Shown: positions 43,397 to 51,928 of the stretch, piece by piece
Layout of the letters: each line of letters opens with the position of its first letter
How positions within the stretch are numbered: the first letter of the stretch is position 1
From: CAVPDE01 sp963707125
Lineage (GTDB): Bacteria > Desulfobacterota > DSM-4660 > Desulfatiglandales > HGW-15
Direction: 5' to 3'
Length of the DNA stretch: 64,000 bases
NCBI GenBank assembly: GCA_963707125.1
Contig: CAVPOU010000026.1
Span: forward strand, 53,364 to 117,363
The notes under the pieces: generated by a model
Databases searched by the model: none
Seen by the model: the letters and a program-made list of their open reading frames with translations, nothing else
What the model was told of the DNA's origin: nothing
Translations under genes and position numbers: made by a program

Positions 43397-44106
43397 ATTT
43401 ATAAGTACATGTTGCGAGTTGCTGCTTGGGGCGTCTGAAGGAATTCAGCTCCCCGAAGAACGAGCCATTACCGATACTTCTATTGCACATGCGAACAAAG
43501 ATCTGGCAACGATCACCAAATGAAACCCATCTGGTAGGCAGGTTGCGGGCTGGTTACGATTAGCCCAAATAAGCCGGAACCTCAGCAAACCCGCGAAAGT
43601 TCGGGTTTCGACCAACGGTCGGATTTGAAACTACGTATCGTGTTGCTGATTTGAACCCTGTTCAGATAAACAAGCCTTCGGCCGGCGCGATCAGGTCATA
43701 CGCAAGACAGGGAAAACCATCCAATAGAAAACAAGAATATACTGATTCTCCAAAGGGGGCGGACCGGTCATAGAGAATGTCAGTTCCCTGATGATCACAG
43801 CTTTATACGTCAACGGTGTGAGTGACACCTACTGAGGCGACAATGCCTCTACATTGCGAAGGCTCTCATCGCCGCTTTTTTCACCTGCAGAAGGGGGGGA
43901 AGGCTTCCAGTCTCCCGGGTTGGCCCTTTTCGGCCTGAGCGCCACATCCCATCAATTCTTTGTTGAAAATATCATAATTATCTGGTAATATTATATTTCT
44001 ACAATACCAAGTAGAGTTCTCTCGCAAGCCAATCCCACCTTGGGAGCAGGAGCCTATCAAGGTTCTTCCATCGGGACTCTGTATGAATTCGGGAGTGAAA
44101 TGACTG
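43397..44106. other. Intergenic region without a supported gene
   Basis: About 710 nt between the IS remnant and the GGDEF gene. A short hairpin (AAACCCG/CGGGTTT, 43587-43608) and an A/T-rich stretch at 43965-44005 (GTAATATTATATTT), which could hold the promoter of the next gene, are the only structures seen. Confidence 0.4.
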
Positions 44107-45657
44107 ATGATCAAAGTTTTCATCGCAGCGGGAACGGAGCAAGGTAGCTCTCTTGTGCTCAACGGTAACACCGCTCAAATCGGAAGAGGTTTGGCAAATG
44201 AGGTTAGTCTGAAAGAGGCTTCAGTCTCCCGAAAGCACGCAAAGATCTATAGGGATAACGATCAATACTACGTTGAAGACCTCCAGAGCAGAAACGGCAC
44301 GTGGATCAATGGCCATGCCATAGTGAGCGGACAGAGGGTCCAGGTGCAGGAAGGAGTTCCAATTGCCCTTGGCAACGTTCTGGTGAGTGTTGGAAGAAAA
44401 TGTTCCCCAAATCGACTGCCTAATCAGTATTCGATTAGCATTCCGCTCCCGGTAGACGACGGCCTGAAGCCGGCCACCTCCACCGACAGGCGCGCAAAAC
44501 AGAAAAAGGAACTGGAGTTGATCTATGACATCTCTGTCGAGCTGCTGGGGTCACTAGATTTGACTGAGCTTTGTGAAAAAGTTTTGGACTCGATCTTCGG
44601 TTGTTTAAAAAGAATCGACAGCGGCTTTGTTTTCCTGGTCGAGCCTGAGAGCGGAAAGCTTAAGAAGATTGCGAGCCGTTTCAGGGGAGGAAACCGAACA
44701 GCGGCGCCGGGATATAGTAAAAGCCTGGTCAGGCGTGTGATGAAAGAAGGCAAGGCTGTCATGATGCCTAATACGGCCATGGAAAACAAAGCAGATCTCT
44801 CAGACAGCATGGAAAAGATCGGGGTCAAATGCGTGATATGTGTGCCCCTGGTGAGCAAAGTGGGAACGAGGGGGGCCATCTATCTGCAATCCGTGAATGT
44901 GGTTCATGGATTCAGGAAAAATGACCTCTTTTTCCTTACTGGTCTGAGCACCCCGATGGCCCTTGCCATGGAGAACGCTCTGCTCTATTCCAAGAGCAAG
45001 CGAGCAGAGGAAGAACTTCAGAAGGCCAGTGATCATCTGGAAGAGAAGGTCATGAACCGCACGGCCGAACTGAAGAAGGCGAAAGACAAACTGCAGCAGT
45101 TGTCCATAACGGATGGCCTGAGCGGGTTGTACAATTATCGCTACCTGATTTATTCGATCGAGTCGGAGTTCAGGCGAGCGATCCGCTATAATCGGACCCT
45201 CGCGCTATTGTTGATGGATATCGATTATTTCAAGAACCTCAATGACGCCTATGGACATCCGTGCGGGGACTACGTGATCAAGACTGTGGCCAAGATTCTC
45301 AAAAGCAATGTCAGGGCCACGGATGTCGTGGCCCGTTATGGTGGTGACGAATTGGCCGTCATGCTGATTGAGACCGACACAAAGAGTGCTCTTGAGGTGG
45401 CGGAAAAGCTCAAACAAGAGATCGGGAGTCATACTTTTCAGTGGCAGACAAAACAACTGAGTGTCAATGTCAGCATCGGCCTGGCCAGGGCGCCGGCGCC
45501 CGGAATTCAAAAAGTTTCCGATCTATTTGATGCAACAGACCGGGCTTTGTATCAAGCGAAGGAAGCAGGAAGGAACACCATCATTGTCTTTGGTCAGGAG
45601 AAAAAAACAGCGCCGGCGGATCAGAGGAGCGTTGTTTCCCCCGCATCCCAACAGTGA
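44107..45657 (+). CDS. Diguanylate cyclase with FHA and GAF domains
   Basis: 516 residues. FHA domain at ~20-90 (QIGRGLANEVSLKEASVSRK, then RNGTWINGH), a phosphothreonine-binding module. GAF-like domain at ~140-300 (YDISVELLGSLDLTELCEKV). A coiled coil at ~305-340. GGDEF domain at ~345-500 with RYGGDEL in the active site; the final Leu is a tolerated variant of GGDEF. An RATD inhibitory I-site lies five residues before it, so c-di-GMP feedback is expected. It is cytoplasmic, and the FHA domain suggests input from a Ser/Thr kinase. Confidence 0.9.
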   Translation: MIKVFIAAGTEQGSSLVLNGNTAQIGRGLANEVSLKEASVSRKHAKIYRDNDQYYVEDLQSRNGTWINGHAIVSGQRVQVQEGVPIALGNVLVSVGRKCSPNRLPNQYSISIPLPVDDGLKPATSTDRRAKQKKELELIYDISVELLGSLDLTELCEKVLDSIFGCLKRIDSGFVFLVEPESGKLKKIASRFRGGNRTAAPGYSKSLVRRVMKEGKAVMMPNTAMENKADLSDSMEKIGVKCVICVPLVSKVGTRGAIYLQSVNVVHGFRKNDLFFLTGLSTPMALAMENALLYSKSKRAEEELQKASDHLEEKVMNRTAELKKAKDKLQQLSITDGLSGLYNYRYLIYSIESEFRRAIRYNRTLALLLMDIDYFKNLNDAYGHPCGDYVIKTVAKILKSNVRATDVVARYGGDELAVMLIETDTKSALEVAEKLKQEIGSHTFQWQTKQLSVNVSIGLARAPAPGIQKVSDLFDATDRALYQAKEAGRNTIIVFGQEKKTAPADQRSVVSPASQQ

Positions 45658-46045
45658 TGTAAGCTAACCTTGGTGGACTAATAGAAAGCCGGAAAACGCG
45701 TTTTTTTGCCATTCCCATGGGAAATGTCTTCACGAAACAGGGGAATGGGAATCCAGAAAATTCAAGAAGATCTGGTCTCGCGCCTTTGCGGAAGTGACGA
45801 CTATGGGGACCTTCTACGAATCCATCATTTTAGATGACTTCGTAAAAAGATCCGTTGGCCTTTCAATATCCTTCGATTCCTCATGCTTCGATACCCGCCA
45901 GACAAAAGGCAGGCAAGCTGATTTCGTATCGCTGTACGTAACAAAAAGATAGTCGTAAGCCGGAAACGGTTTTACGCCACCATCGACTTGAGGTGCAAGT
46001 CTATATCGCCGGCTGATTTTGACATCACGACTCACATCGCGCAAT
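45658..46045. other. Intergenic region without a supported gene
   Basis: 388 nt. A perfect 12-nt palindrome TTCCCATGGGAA at 45712-45723 follows a T-run. The rest has several stops in all frames and no convincing coding pattern. Confidence 0.4.
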
Positions 46046-46336
46046 TCAATCTAACCCCTGCGATGCAGTATGAAAAATGACAGGGCGTGGGATGCCTACC
46101 CTCCGGATATCTGCTCTGTACGTCAGGTCTGGTGGAAGTTGAGATATGGACTGGATACTAGAAAAAGGTACACGGGGGGTGGGCTGTGGAATATTCAGGA
46201 AGGCTACTTCTTCCAGTTCAATCCTCTCGCGGATAACTCTGGTGATCCACTCTTCAACTCCAGAAGCACGATTAACTTGTGCCAAGAATGCAGCCCTTGC
46301 TGCGAGGTCAGCTGGGATTAATGGTGCGGACGACAT
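46046..46336 (-). pseudogene. Possible remnant of a small antitoxin-like protein
   Basis: The first half of this 96-residue frame (PADLAARAAFLAQVNRASGV, then EEWITRVIRERIELEEVAFL) has the amphipathic helix pair of small antitoxins and related DNA-binding proteins. The second half has no recognisable character. No ribosome site is seen. Given TA-like remnants just downstream, it is probably a decayed antitoxin; confidence is low. Confidence 0.3.
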
Positions 46337-46427
46337 TGTGGGGCTTGCTGGTTGGTAGACAGTGCGATCGCTCCCTTATATATGGATGTAAGACTGCTTA
46401 GGGCAGGGTGCAGGCATGCTTGAGATT

Positions 46428-46767
46428 CTATTTTTTGGTTAGCGCCACGGCTATCTTCCTCAACTCGTTGTTGGCTAGGCCCTCAAGCTTCTTCTTCACT
46501 ACACGCGAGTAATACTCCTGCTCTGTCTTTGACAGTAAATCTCCTTTGAGCATATCTGGAAAGGAGACCATGGAGATCTAACTTGATGCTGCGATGAGCG
46601 CAGTTCGCCAAAACGACAGGGAATGCTTCGATGAGCCTGGGATCTTCGGAGCCCGATAATTTGTCGAGGACATCAATAACCTTCTTGCTACCAAGCCCCC
46701 CCTTTCGAGGGGTAAAGAGGGGATACCCCAGTTCTCCCAAGGCCGTGATTAGTTCTTCTTTATTCAT
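46428..46767 (-). pseudogene. Frameshifted small protein next to a nucleotidyltransferase-like fragment
   Basis: The frame from 46767 encodes KEELITALGELGYPLFTPRK and a helical middle, then ends early at 46483. The adjacent frame continues naturally from about 46553 with DMLKGDLLSKTEQEYYSRVV and KKKLEGLANNELRKIAVALT up to TAG at 46428. One extra base near 46553 restores a ~112-residue protein. Its start overlaps the stop of the upstream gene by 4 nt. The pair resembles AbiE-like two-gene systems, but this is tentative. Confidence 0.45.
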
Positions 46768-47039
46768 TTGCGTGCAGCGACCTTATTAAGAAAGTCATCG
46801 GGTACTTTGCCCTTTTCCAAAAGAGCTTCTGTGAATATGATAAAGTTCTGTATCATTTTCTTCGGATTAAAATCATAGTTCGCAGCCTCGGCGTATCTTT
46901 TCAGCAATTCCTCCGGGTTTATATCGTATGCAGCAAATGCAGCCACACAGTCGACAACGTCAACCCGCGTTCCCCGAAATATCTTGGTAATGATAAGATC
47001 CTGGAGATTCAAAGCACCTAAATAGAATGGATTTGTCAA
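46764..47039 (-). CDS. C-terminal fragment of a nucleotidyltransferase-like (DUF6036/AbiEii-like) protein
   Basis: 91 residues from a TTG. The segment ALNLQDLIITKIFRGTRVDV, then VDCVAAFAAYDINPEELLKR and the NYDFNPKKMIQNF tail, resembles the C-terminal helical part of nucleotidyltransferase-type abortive-infection or TA proteins. The catalytic N-terminal domain is absent; stops occur shortly upstream. A truncated remnant is likely, although a stand-alone helical domain cannot be excluded. Confidence 0.4.
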   Translation of the reverse strand: MTNPFYLGALNLQDLIITKIFRGTRVDVVDCVAAFAAYDINPEELLKRYAEAANYDFNPKKMIQNFIIFTEALLEKGKVPDDFLNKVAARK

Positions 47040-47053
47040 GGGTAAATTGTAGC

Positions 47054-47089
47054 TGTATATACAAGCGATTTGTATTTAGAAATACAAAT
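47054..47089 (-). promoter_or_regulatory. Two palindromes upstream of the 47039 gene
   Basis: TGTATATACA (47054-47063) is a perfect 10-nt palindrome of the kind bound by VapB/AbrB-type antitoxins. ATTTGTATTT (47068-47077) and AAATACAAAT (47080-47089) form a perfect inverted repeat with a 2-nt loop. Both lie just upstream of the remnant gene pair on the complement strand and probably belonged to its control region. Confidence 0.4.
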
Positions 47090-47106
47090 GCCAAGGGTGC
47101 TCAGAA

Positions 47107-47144
47107 AATGACCTGCCCCGCCGCAAGCAGCGGGGTAGGTCATT
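47107..47144 (-). terminator. Terminator hairpin downstream of the comB unit
   Basis: AATGACCTGCCCCGC and GCGGGGTAGGTCATT pair with one mismatch over 15 positions around an 8-nt loop. T-rich runs follow on both strands (ATTGTTTTTG rightward, ATTTTC leftward), so it can act in either direction. It lies just after the stop at 47168 of the complement-strand gene. Confidence 0.65.
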
Positions 47145-47167
47145 GTTTTTGATTTTTGTGGGGAGCT

Positions 47168-47641
47168 TCACTTCTTTCTTTTGATGACCGACTTCTGAAT
47201 CTTGAGAGAGGCGAACTTTGCCGTGGTCTCGCGGATGCCCTTCTCTACAGGGATGCGCTCCATGCTGGATGCGCCCACAAAACCGTGGATGGGAGCCCGT
47301 TTGAGAAGCACGTCCACATCAGAGGGCGAGGAGATCGGCCCTCCATGGCAGAGCACAAAAACGTCGCGATTGACCGATCGTGCGGCTTTGGCAATCTCCT
47401 CGGTTTGCTCTGCAGCCTCTTTAAGGCTCATGGTTTCCTTTGCTCCAATGGCGCCGCCGATGGTCAGACCCATGTGGGCCAGGATGCAATCGCAACCTGC
47501 TCTGGCCATCTTGCGAGCCTCTTCCGGATTGAAGACATAGGCTGTGGTGAAGAAATCCATGTCATGGGCCAGAGCGATCATCTCCACTTCCTTGTCGTAG
47601 CTCATGCCGGTTTCCTCGAGGGCGGCTCTGAAGGTGATCAA
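47168..47641 (-). CDS. C-terminal half of a PEP hydrolase-like TIM-barrel protein (5'-truncated)
   Basis: 157 residues, whereas the family is ~275. What remains is the second half of the barrel: EETGMSYDKEVEMIALAHDM, ARAGCDCILAHMGLTIGG, DVFVLCHGGPISSPSDV and HGFVGASSMERIPVEKGI. The first half, with its GAGAGTG motif, is absent. A GTG at 47641 starts inside the comB stop region (4-nt overlap). A deletion appears to have removed the 5' half and placed the rest behind comB. Half a barrel is unlikely to be active unless it pairs with another half. Confidence 0.65.
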   Translation of the reverse strand: MITFRAALEETGMSYDKEVEMIALAHDMDFFTTAYVFNPEEARKMARAGCDCILAHMGLTIGGAIGAKETMSLKEAAEQTEEIAKAARSVNRDVFVLCHGGPISSPSDVDVLLKRAPIHGFVGASSMERIPVEKGIRETTAKFASLKIQKSVIKRKK

Positions 47642-48339
47642 CTCTTCAGTCTGTGGACTTCCACCCGATCAGCCTGCTTCTCTGCTCTGAGGGCAAAGTC
47701 ATACATATCGCGCTGGAGGCAAATCAGAGGATCCTCGGGTGGAAAGTAAGACTCTTCCCTGCGAAGGAATCGCTGCGTGGTTTTGTGAAAAATAATCTCG
47801 CGCAGCGCTTCGTTGTGGTCATAAGATCCGTTGCCCAGGAGCTGGGAGAAGTAGCGCACACACCACTCGTCTTCAGGAGCCCTTTCCTTGAGCTCCCAGC
47901 CCATAGCCACAAGGCTCACGGTCTCAGGCTTTTTGGAGAGGATGTATTGGGCAGTAGCCCTGGCCACAGCATAACTCCCCAACAGGACTTCTTCGGCCAC
48001 GTTCAGTGCGAGAAGGGTCCCCTGGACGCCTGAGCTCGTCCTCTGGAGAACGGTCCTTCCTTTGAAGAAGGAAGGGCCTTTCCGCAGGATTTCACTGGGC
48101 GAGTTCCCAAAGTCAAACCCCTTTATGGGAATGCCGCTGACTTCACCCACCAAAATGAGATCCCTGTCTTTTTCTTTCAAAGCAAAGGCCTGCTCGGGGG
48201 TTCCAATCAAGAAAAGCTTTTCAATGCCCATGGAAAAGAGAAGGGGAGCGCAGGTGAAAGCGCGAAAGACATCAATGATGACTGCCACTCCTCTTGCCGC
48301 AAGGGCACCGTTGTAAAGACTGTCACAGACGATCTTCAT
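47638..48339 (-). CDS. comB: 2-phosphosulfolactate phosphatase family protein (ComB-like)
   Basis: 233 residues, the full family length. ComB features are VAVIIDVFRAFTCAPLLF, LVGEVSGIPIKGFDFGNSP and VLQRTSSGVQGTLL, corresponding to the Mg-binding and substrate loops. Several loop residues differ from the coenzyme M-pathway enzyme, and no ComA or sulfolactate dehydrogenase is nearby, so the natural substrate may differ. It ends in a 4-nt overlap with the truncated TIM-barrel gene. Confidence 0.75.
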   Translation of the reverse strand: MKIVCDSLYNGALAARGVAVIIDVFRAFTCAPLLFSMGIEKLFLIGTPEQAFALKEKDRDLILVGEVSGIPIKGFDFGNSPSEILRKGPSFFKGRTVLQRTSSGVQGTLLALNVAEEVLLGSYAVARATAQYILSKKPETVSLVAMGWELKERAPEDEWCVRYFSQLLGNGSYDHNEALREIIFHKTTQRFLRREESYFPPEDPLICLQRDMYDFALRAEKQADRVEVHRLKS

Positions 48340-48646
48340 AGGTTCACTCTTTTTTTTCTAAGGTCCTCTCCGGATAAGGAAAGACAAAAAGACCTTATGA
48401 CACTCGGCCGCTGGCGTGTCAATCGTTTATCCGTACTGGGACTGTAAAAGCATACGCAGCCCAGTAGTATTTCGGAGCGCCTCATGATAAGTTCTTCTAA
48501 AGTTGACACCTCTTTCGACTTATAGCCTGCAATCAGGGCTGAGGAAGTGAAATTTGAAGAGTGGGGATTGGGAGCTGGTTAAGGACCTCATCGTAGCTCA
48601 AGCCGGGGGCGAATGGTGAAGAAGAAAATGACAGGAGAAACGCAAA
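48340..48646. other. Intergenic region between divergent comB and AOR genes
   Basis: 307 nt that should contain promoters for both divergent genes. No strong sigma70 pair, operator palindrome or riboswitch-like structure was recognised. AGAAACGC just before 48647 gives only a weak ribosome site; GACAGGAGAAAC is the best candidate. Confidence 0.4.
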
Positions 48647-50415
48647 ATGCGTGGATTCTATGGACGCATTCTGACCATTAACCTAACAGATGAATCTTTT
48701 GAGATCGAGACCCTTCGTGAAGAAATCTGTGGACAAGTTCTTGGAGGGAAGGGCCTGGCCACGCATTTGCTATTGACGAAGAACCCTTCCGGCGTAGACC
48801 CGCTTTCCGCAGAGAACCACCTGATCTTTGCAACAGGCCCTGTCTGCCAGAGCGCCCTGTGGGGTAGCTGCCGCTATGGAGTCTTCACGAAGTCCCCGCT
48901 CACGGGGTTCTATTCCGAATCCTATTCCGGCGGCAAAGTTCCAGAGGCGATCGATGCTGCAGGGTTCGATGCGGTGGTGATCAGGGGCAAAGCAAGAAAG
49001 CCGACAGCCCTCTCGGTTCACCCTGAGGGGTGTGAGTTTTTCGATGCAGGCGATCTGTGGGGTGCCGACACTTACCACACGGAAGATGAAGCTAAAAAAA
49101 AATTCTCGATGGCGGAGGCCGGATTTCGAAAGCCGGGTGCCGTGGTCATCGGCCCTGCGGGAGAGAAGCTCGTCCGTTTTGCTGTCATTGAGAATGACTA
49201 CTGGCGCTCTGCAGGCCGGACCGGTGTGGGCACGGTCATGGGCTCAAAGCTTGTGAAGGCTGTCGTGTTTCAGGGAGATCGGCGAAGACCACTTGCTGAT
49301 CCTGAGGGCGTTGCTGCTTATGCCAGGGAATTCTCAAAGCGCAACCTGGAGCACCCGGCGGCCAAGGCGTACAAGGCCTTGGGAACGACCATGGTTTTGA
49401 AAATGACCCAGAGAGCGAACGCCTTGCCTTCAAGGTACTGGTCTCAGGGTTCCGTGGATCACTGGGAGAAGATCTCGGGCGAGCGATTTCACCAGGATCA
49501 TCAGGTCAAGCCGAGCGCCTGCCTCAAATGTTTCCTTGCCTGCGGCCGAATGGCGACGATTTCCAACGGACGGCACAAGGGCCTGGTCATCGAAGGCCCG
49601 GAATATGAAACCATCTATGCGTTTGGCGCTCTGTGCATGATCGAGGATACCGGGGAAATCGCCTACCTGAATGATCTCTGCGATCGCCTAGGCATGGATA
49701 CTATTTCGGCGGGAAACCTTTGCGCCTTTGCCATAGAAGCCGCTAGACGAAAGAAGATCGATGATGCCATTGACTATGGGGATGCGGACAGGGTGGCAGA
49801 ACTTCTTCACAGGATTGCGCGGCGCGAGGGAATCGGAGACGTGCTGGCTGAAGGGATCGTGCATGCTTCAAAGGTGTGGGGCCTTGAAGATCTCGCCGTT
49901 CATGTCAAAGGCTTGGAGCCTGCAGGGTATGACCCCAGGACCCTCAAAGGCATGGGCCTCGCTTATGCGACATCGGATCGCGGAGCCTGCCACCTGCGAA
50001 CGACCTTTTCAGACCGGAGTTATCGGGGATCATCCCGCCCGGCACGGTTAAAGGGAAAGCGGAGATGCTGGTGGATTATGAAGATCGTCTCAACCTCTCT
50101 GATGCGCTGATTCTGTGCCGCTTTTACCGGGACCTCTACCCATGGGAGGAGCTTGAAAAAGTGATTCACCTGGTCACCGGGAAACGTTTCTCAAAGGAAG
50201 TACTCCAGAAGAGCGCTTCTCGCATCGCCGACATGACCAGGGTCTTCAATATCCGCGAAGGGCTCAAACCGGAGCATGACCGTCTCCCCCAGCGTTTGCA
50301 CCGTGAACCTCTCCCTTCGGGGCAACATTTGAGCGAGGATGAGCTTCAGTACATGATCGATGAATACTACCGCCTACGAGGATGGGATCAGAATGGTGTG
50401 CCTAGGGCCTTCTGA
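48647..50415 (+). pseudogene. aor: Tungsten-containing aldehyde:ferredoxin oxidoreductase, frameshifted
   Basis: The first ~455 residues read from the ATG at 48647: GFYGRILTINLTDESFEIET, the pterin-binding YSESYSGGKVPEAIDAAGFD region and cluster ligands ACLKCFLACGR (three Cys). At about 50009 the frame changes: TTTTCAGACCG most simply lacks one A, since relatives read TFYRPELSG. The rest continues to 50415 with the fourth cluster Cys in NLSDALILCRF. Reconstructed length ~589, normal for AOR. The enzyme oxidises aldehydes to acids with ferredoxin as acceptor. A product stopping at 50110 would lack the fourth ligand. Confidence 0.85.
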
Positions 50416-50499
50416 GCGCCTGAGAGGAATGCCTTGACTTCCTTCCCAGCTCCACTGACCAGCCAAGTAAACGATATCCGTCCCTCTGCCAGTTGAAGA

Positions 50500-50856
50500 T
50501 CAGAACGCTAATCCCATTTTCAAGGCAACCTGATGGAGTCTCTTGTCAAGTGTCCGCAGTTGGCTTCCGCTCAAAAGCGCGGAAGCAAGCAAATGCATAT
50601 CAACAAAGCCCAACCCCTTGGCCATTAAGCGATTGTCCTCTATGAAGCGCAGGACTTCCCCATGTTTCGCAGAAATTGCCATAGGAAGGGCTTGGAGGAG
50701 CGCTAGGATTTCGGTTCTGTTCTTGAGATCACCGCATGCTAGTTCACCCACAATGAAGGGATGACACATGACATGGCCATCGTCCAACAAGCCTTCAAGG
50801 ACAATGTCTCCATCGCGGAGATGTTTTACCCATACGGAAGTGTCAACGAGAACCAT
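50500..50856 (-). CDS. vapC: VapC-type PIN-domain toxin
   Basis: 118 residues. PIN-domain acidic residues are in place: VLVDTSVWV (Asp5), FIVGELACGD (Glu ~38), GFVDMHLLAS (Asp ~86) and TLDKRL (Asp ~104). It would cleave RNA, often tRNA or rRNA. It overlaps the antitoxin gene by 14 nt, in the usual antitoxin-first order. Confidence 0.9.
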   Translation of the reverse strand: MVLVDTSVWVKHLRDGDIVLEGLLDDGHVMCHPFIVGELACGDLKNRTEILALLQALPMAISAKHGEVLRFIEDNRLMAKGLGFVDMHLLASALLSGSQLRTLDKRLHQVALKMGLAF

Positions 50857-51055
50857 TCTTTCCCCCCGGACCTCTCCTACGGGGTATCATTCTCAGCTTT
50901 CTCTCGGTTCCCCCCAGCTTGGCCAGCCTCTTGCTGCTTTCCCTGGCAATGAGCGCTTCAAGTCCAAGTCTGACCAAATGAGTTTTCTCATGAATGCCGG
51001 TCATTTCTTCTGCCTTATGGATTAGCTCTTCTTCTATGTTCAGAGTGGTTCTCAT
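50843..51055 (-). CDS. vapB: VapB-type antitoxin
   Basis: 70 residues from the ATG at 51055, which has GGAGG upstream; an earlier in-frame ATG at 51100 is less likely. It has the ribbon-helix-helix start MRTTLNIEEELIHKAEEMTG and ends with a basic and aromatic-free tail (KLRMIPRRRGPGG) that would contact VapC. It presumably autoregulates the pair. Confidence 0.85.
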   Translation of the reverse strand: MRTTLNIEEELIHKAEEMTGIHEKTHLVRLGLEALIARESSKRLAKLGGTERKLRMIPRRRGPGGKNGSR

Positions 51056-51528
51056 AAAGACCTCCAGTTCGTATGCGCGATTGTATGTATAAGTCTGCAC
51101 GAAAGAGATGCTCTTGTCAAGGGGCCACCGAACATGTGAAAGGATTAACCTACCTCATAGCGTGAAAACCGAGATCCTACCCTTCAATTCTTATGCATGC
51201 CTTTCGATCTGATCCCACATTCACCCTGATGCCTGGGTATGACTTCATTTGGTTAATCGTCAGTGGATGATCGCTCGGATCTGTAACGGACTTGGATCAG
51301 TAATCGCTCGTTCTTGAGCGACCCCATATACGCGGCGAGCCTCCTGCCATAAGGCCGGAAACCGATATGCGGCACGCAGGGTGATGCTCGCCCCTTTTCC
51401 TCTCAAAACGCCACCTCTCAGCAAATCTCGGGCTTGCTCCCCGTTGCGTTAACAGCGGACCATACCAACTGGGGAGCCCTCGTCCACCGCAATCCTCCGG
51501 TCCTCAACATGCTGTGCCAGGTCTGCCC
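51056..51528. other. Intergenic region without a supported gene
   Basis: 473 nt upstream of vapB. It contains a small perfect hairpin TCGCTC/GAGCGA at about 51305-51322 and several imperfect repeats of a GATCGCTCG-like word. No conserved reading frame was recognised on either strand. Confidence 0.4.
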
Positions 51529-51558
51529 TTGACACACAACGGCGGATTTCACTATACT
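51529..51558 (+). promoter_or_regulatory. Strong sigma70-like promoter ahead of a possible leader RNA
   Basis: TTGACA (51529-51534) and TATACT (51553-51558) with an 18-nt spacer. The surrounding words (GACACACAA; TTTCACTATACTCC) recur in the promoters at 57256 and 61840. A second possible -10 (TATAAT, 51670-51675) lies downstream. Transcription would run toward the terminator at 51767 and the regulator gene at 51929. Confidence 0.55.
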
Positions 51559-51766
51559 CCTCCCATCTGAAAGCGGCTTCTTATCACCAAATGAAAATCG
51601 TTTCCGGCTACCCCTAAATCCACCACTTTTCTTAGGATGAATTTCCTATTTGCTAATTTGAAAATGGTGTATAATTCTATTCCTTAAAGCGCCAAATCAA
51701 TAAGTTGACCATTCTTCCAATTCTGCCACCATACTAATAAGAGGCAACTCAATGGGAGATCAAAGG

Positions 51767-51802
51767 AAACCCCATTTCTCAGTTGAGAGACGGGGTTTTT
51801 TT
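51767..51802 (+). terminator. Intrinsic terminator ahead of the BTAD regulator gene
   Basis: AAACCCCATTTCTC pairs with GAGAGACGGGGTTT (one mismatch, one G-U), followed by seven Ts. No gene precedes it on this strand, so it ends a ~110-230 nt untranslated transcript. That transcript is either a small RNA or an attenuated leader of the gene starting 127 nt further on. Confidence 0.65.
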
Positions 51803-51928
51803 ATTTTGGGTCATTCCTTATAAACAGGAGAGACTTTTATAATCTATGGACCAAAGGAAGGCTCTAAGCATCCTACTTTTTTTTGTTTTATGGTTGAAGG
51901 GTTGTGTCGTGGTTTGGAGGAGTGAATC

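Noticed and set aside
45814..46044. 76-codon complement-strand frame
   Set aside because: No ribosome site, no conserved pattern, and it lies in a region of decayed sequence.
50000..50020. Programmed ribosomal frameshift in AOR at the TTTT run
   Set aside because: A -1 shift would restore the frame, but no slippery heptamer in the right register or stimulatory hairpin was seen, and AOR genes are not known to use recoding.
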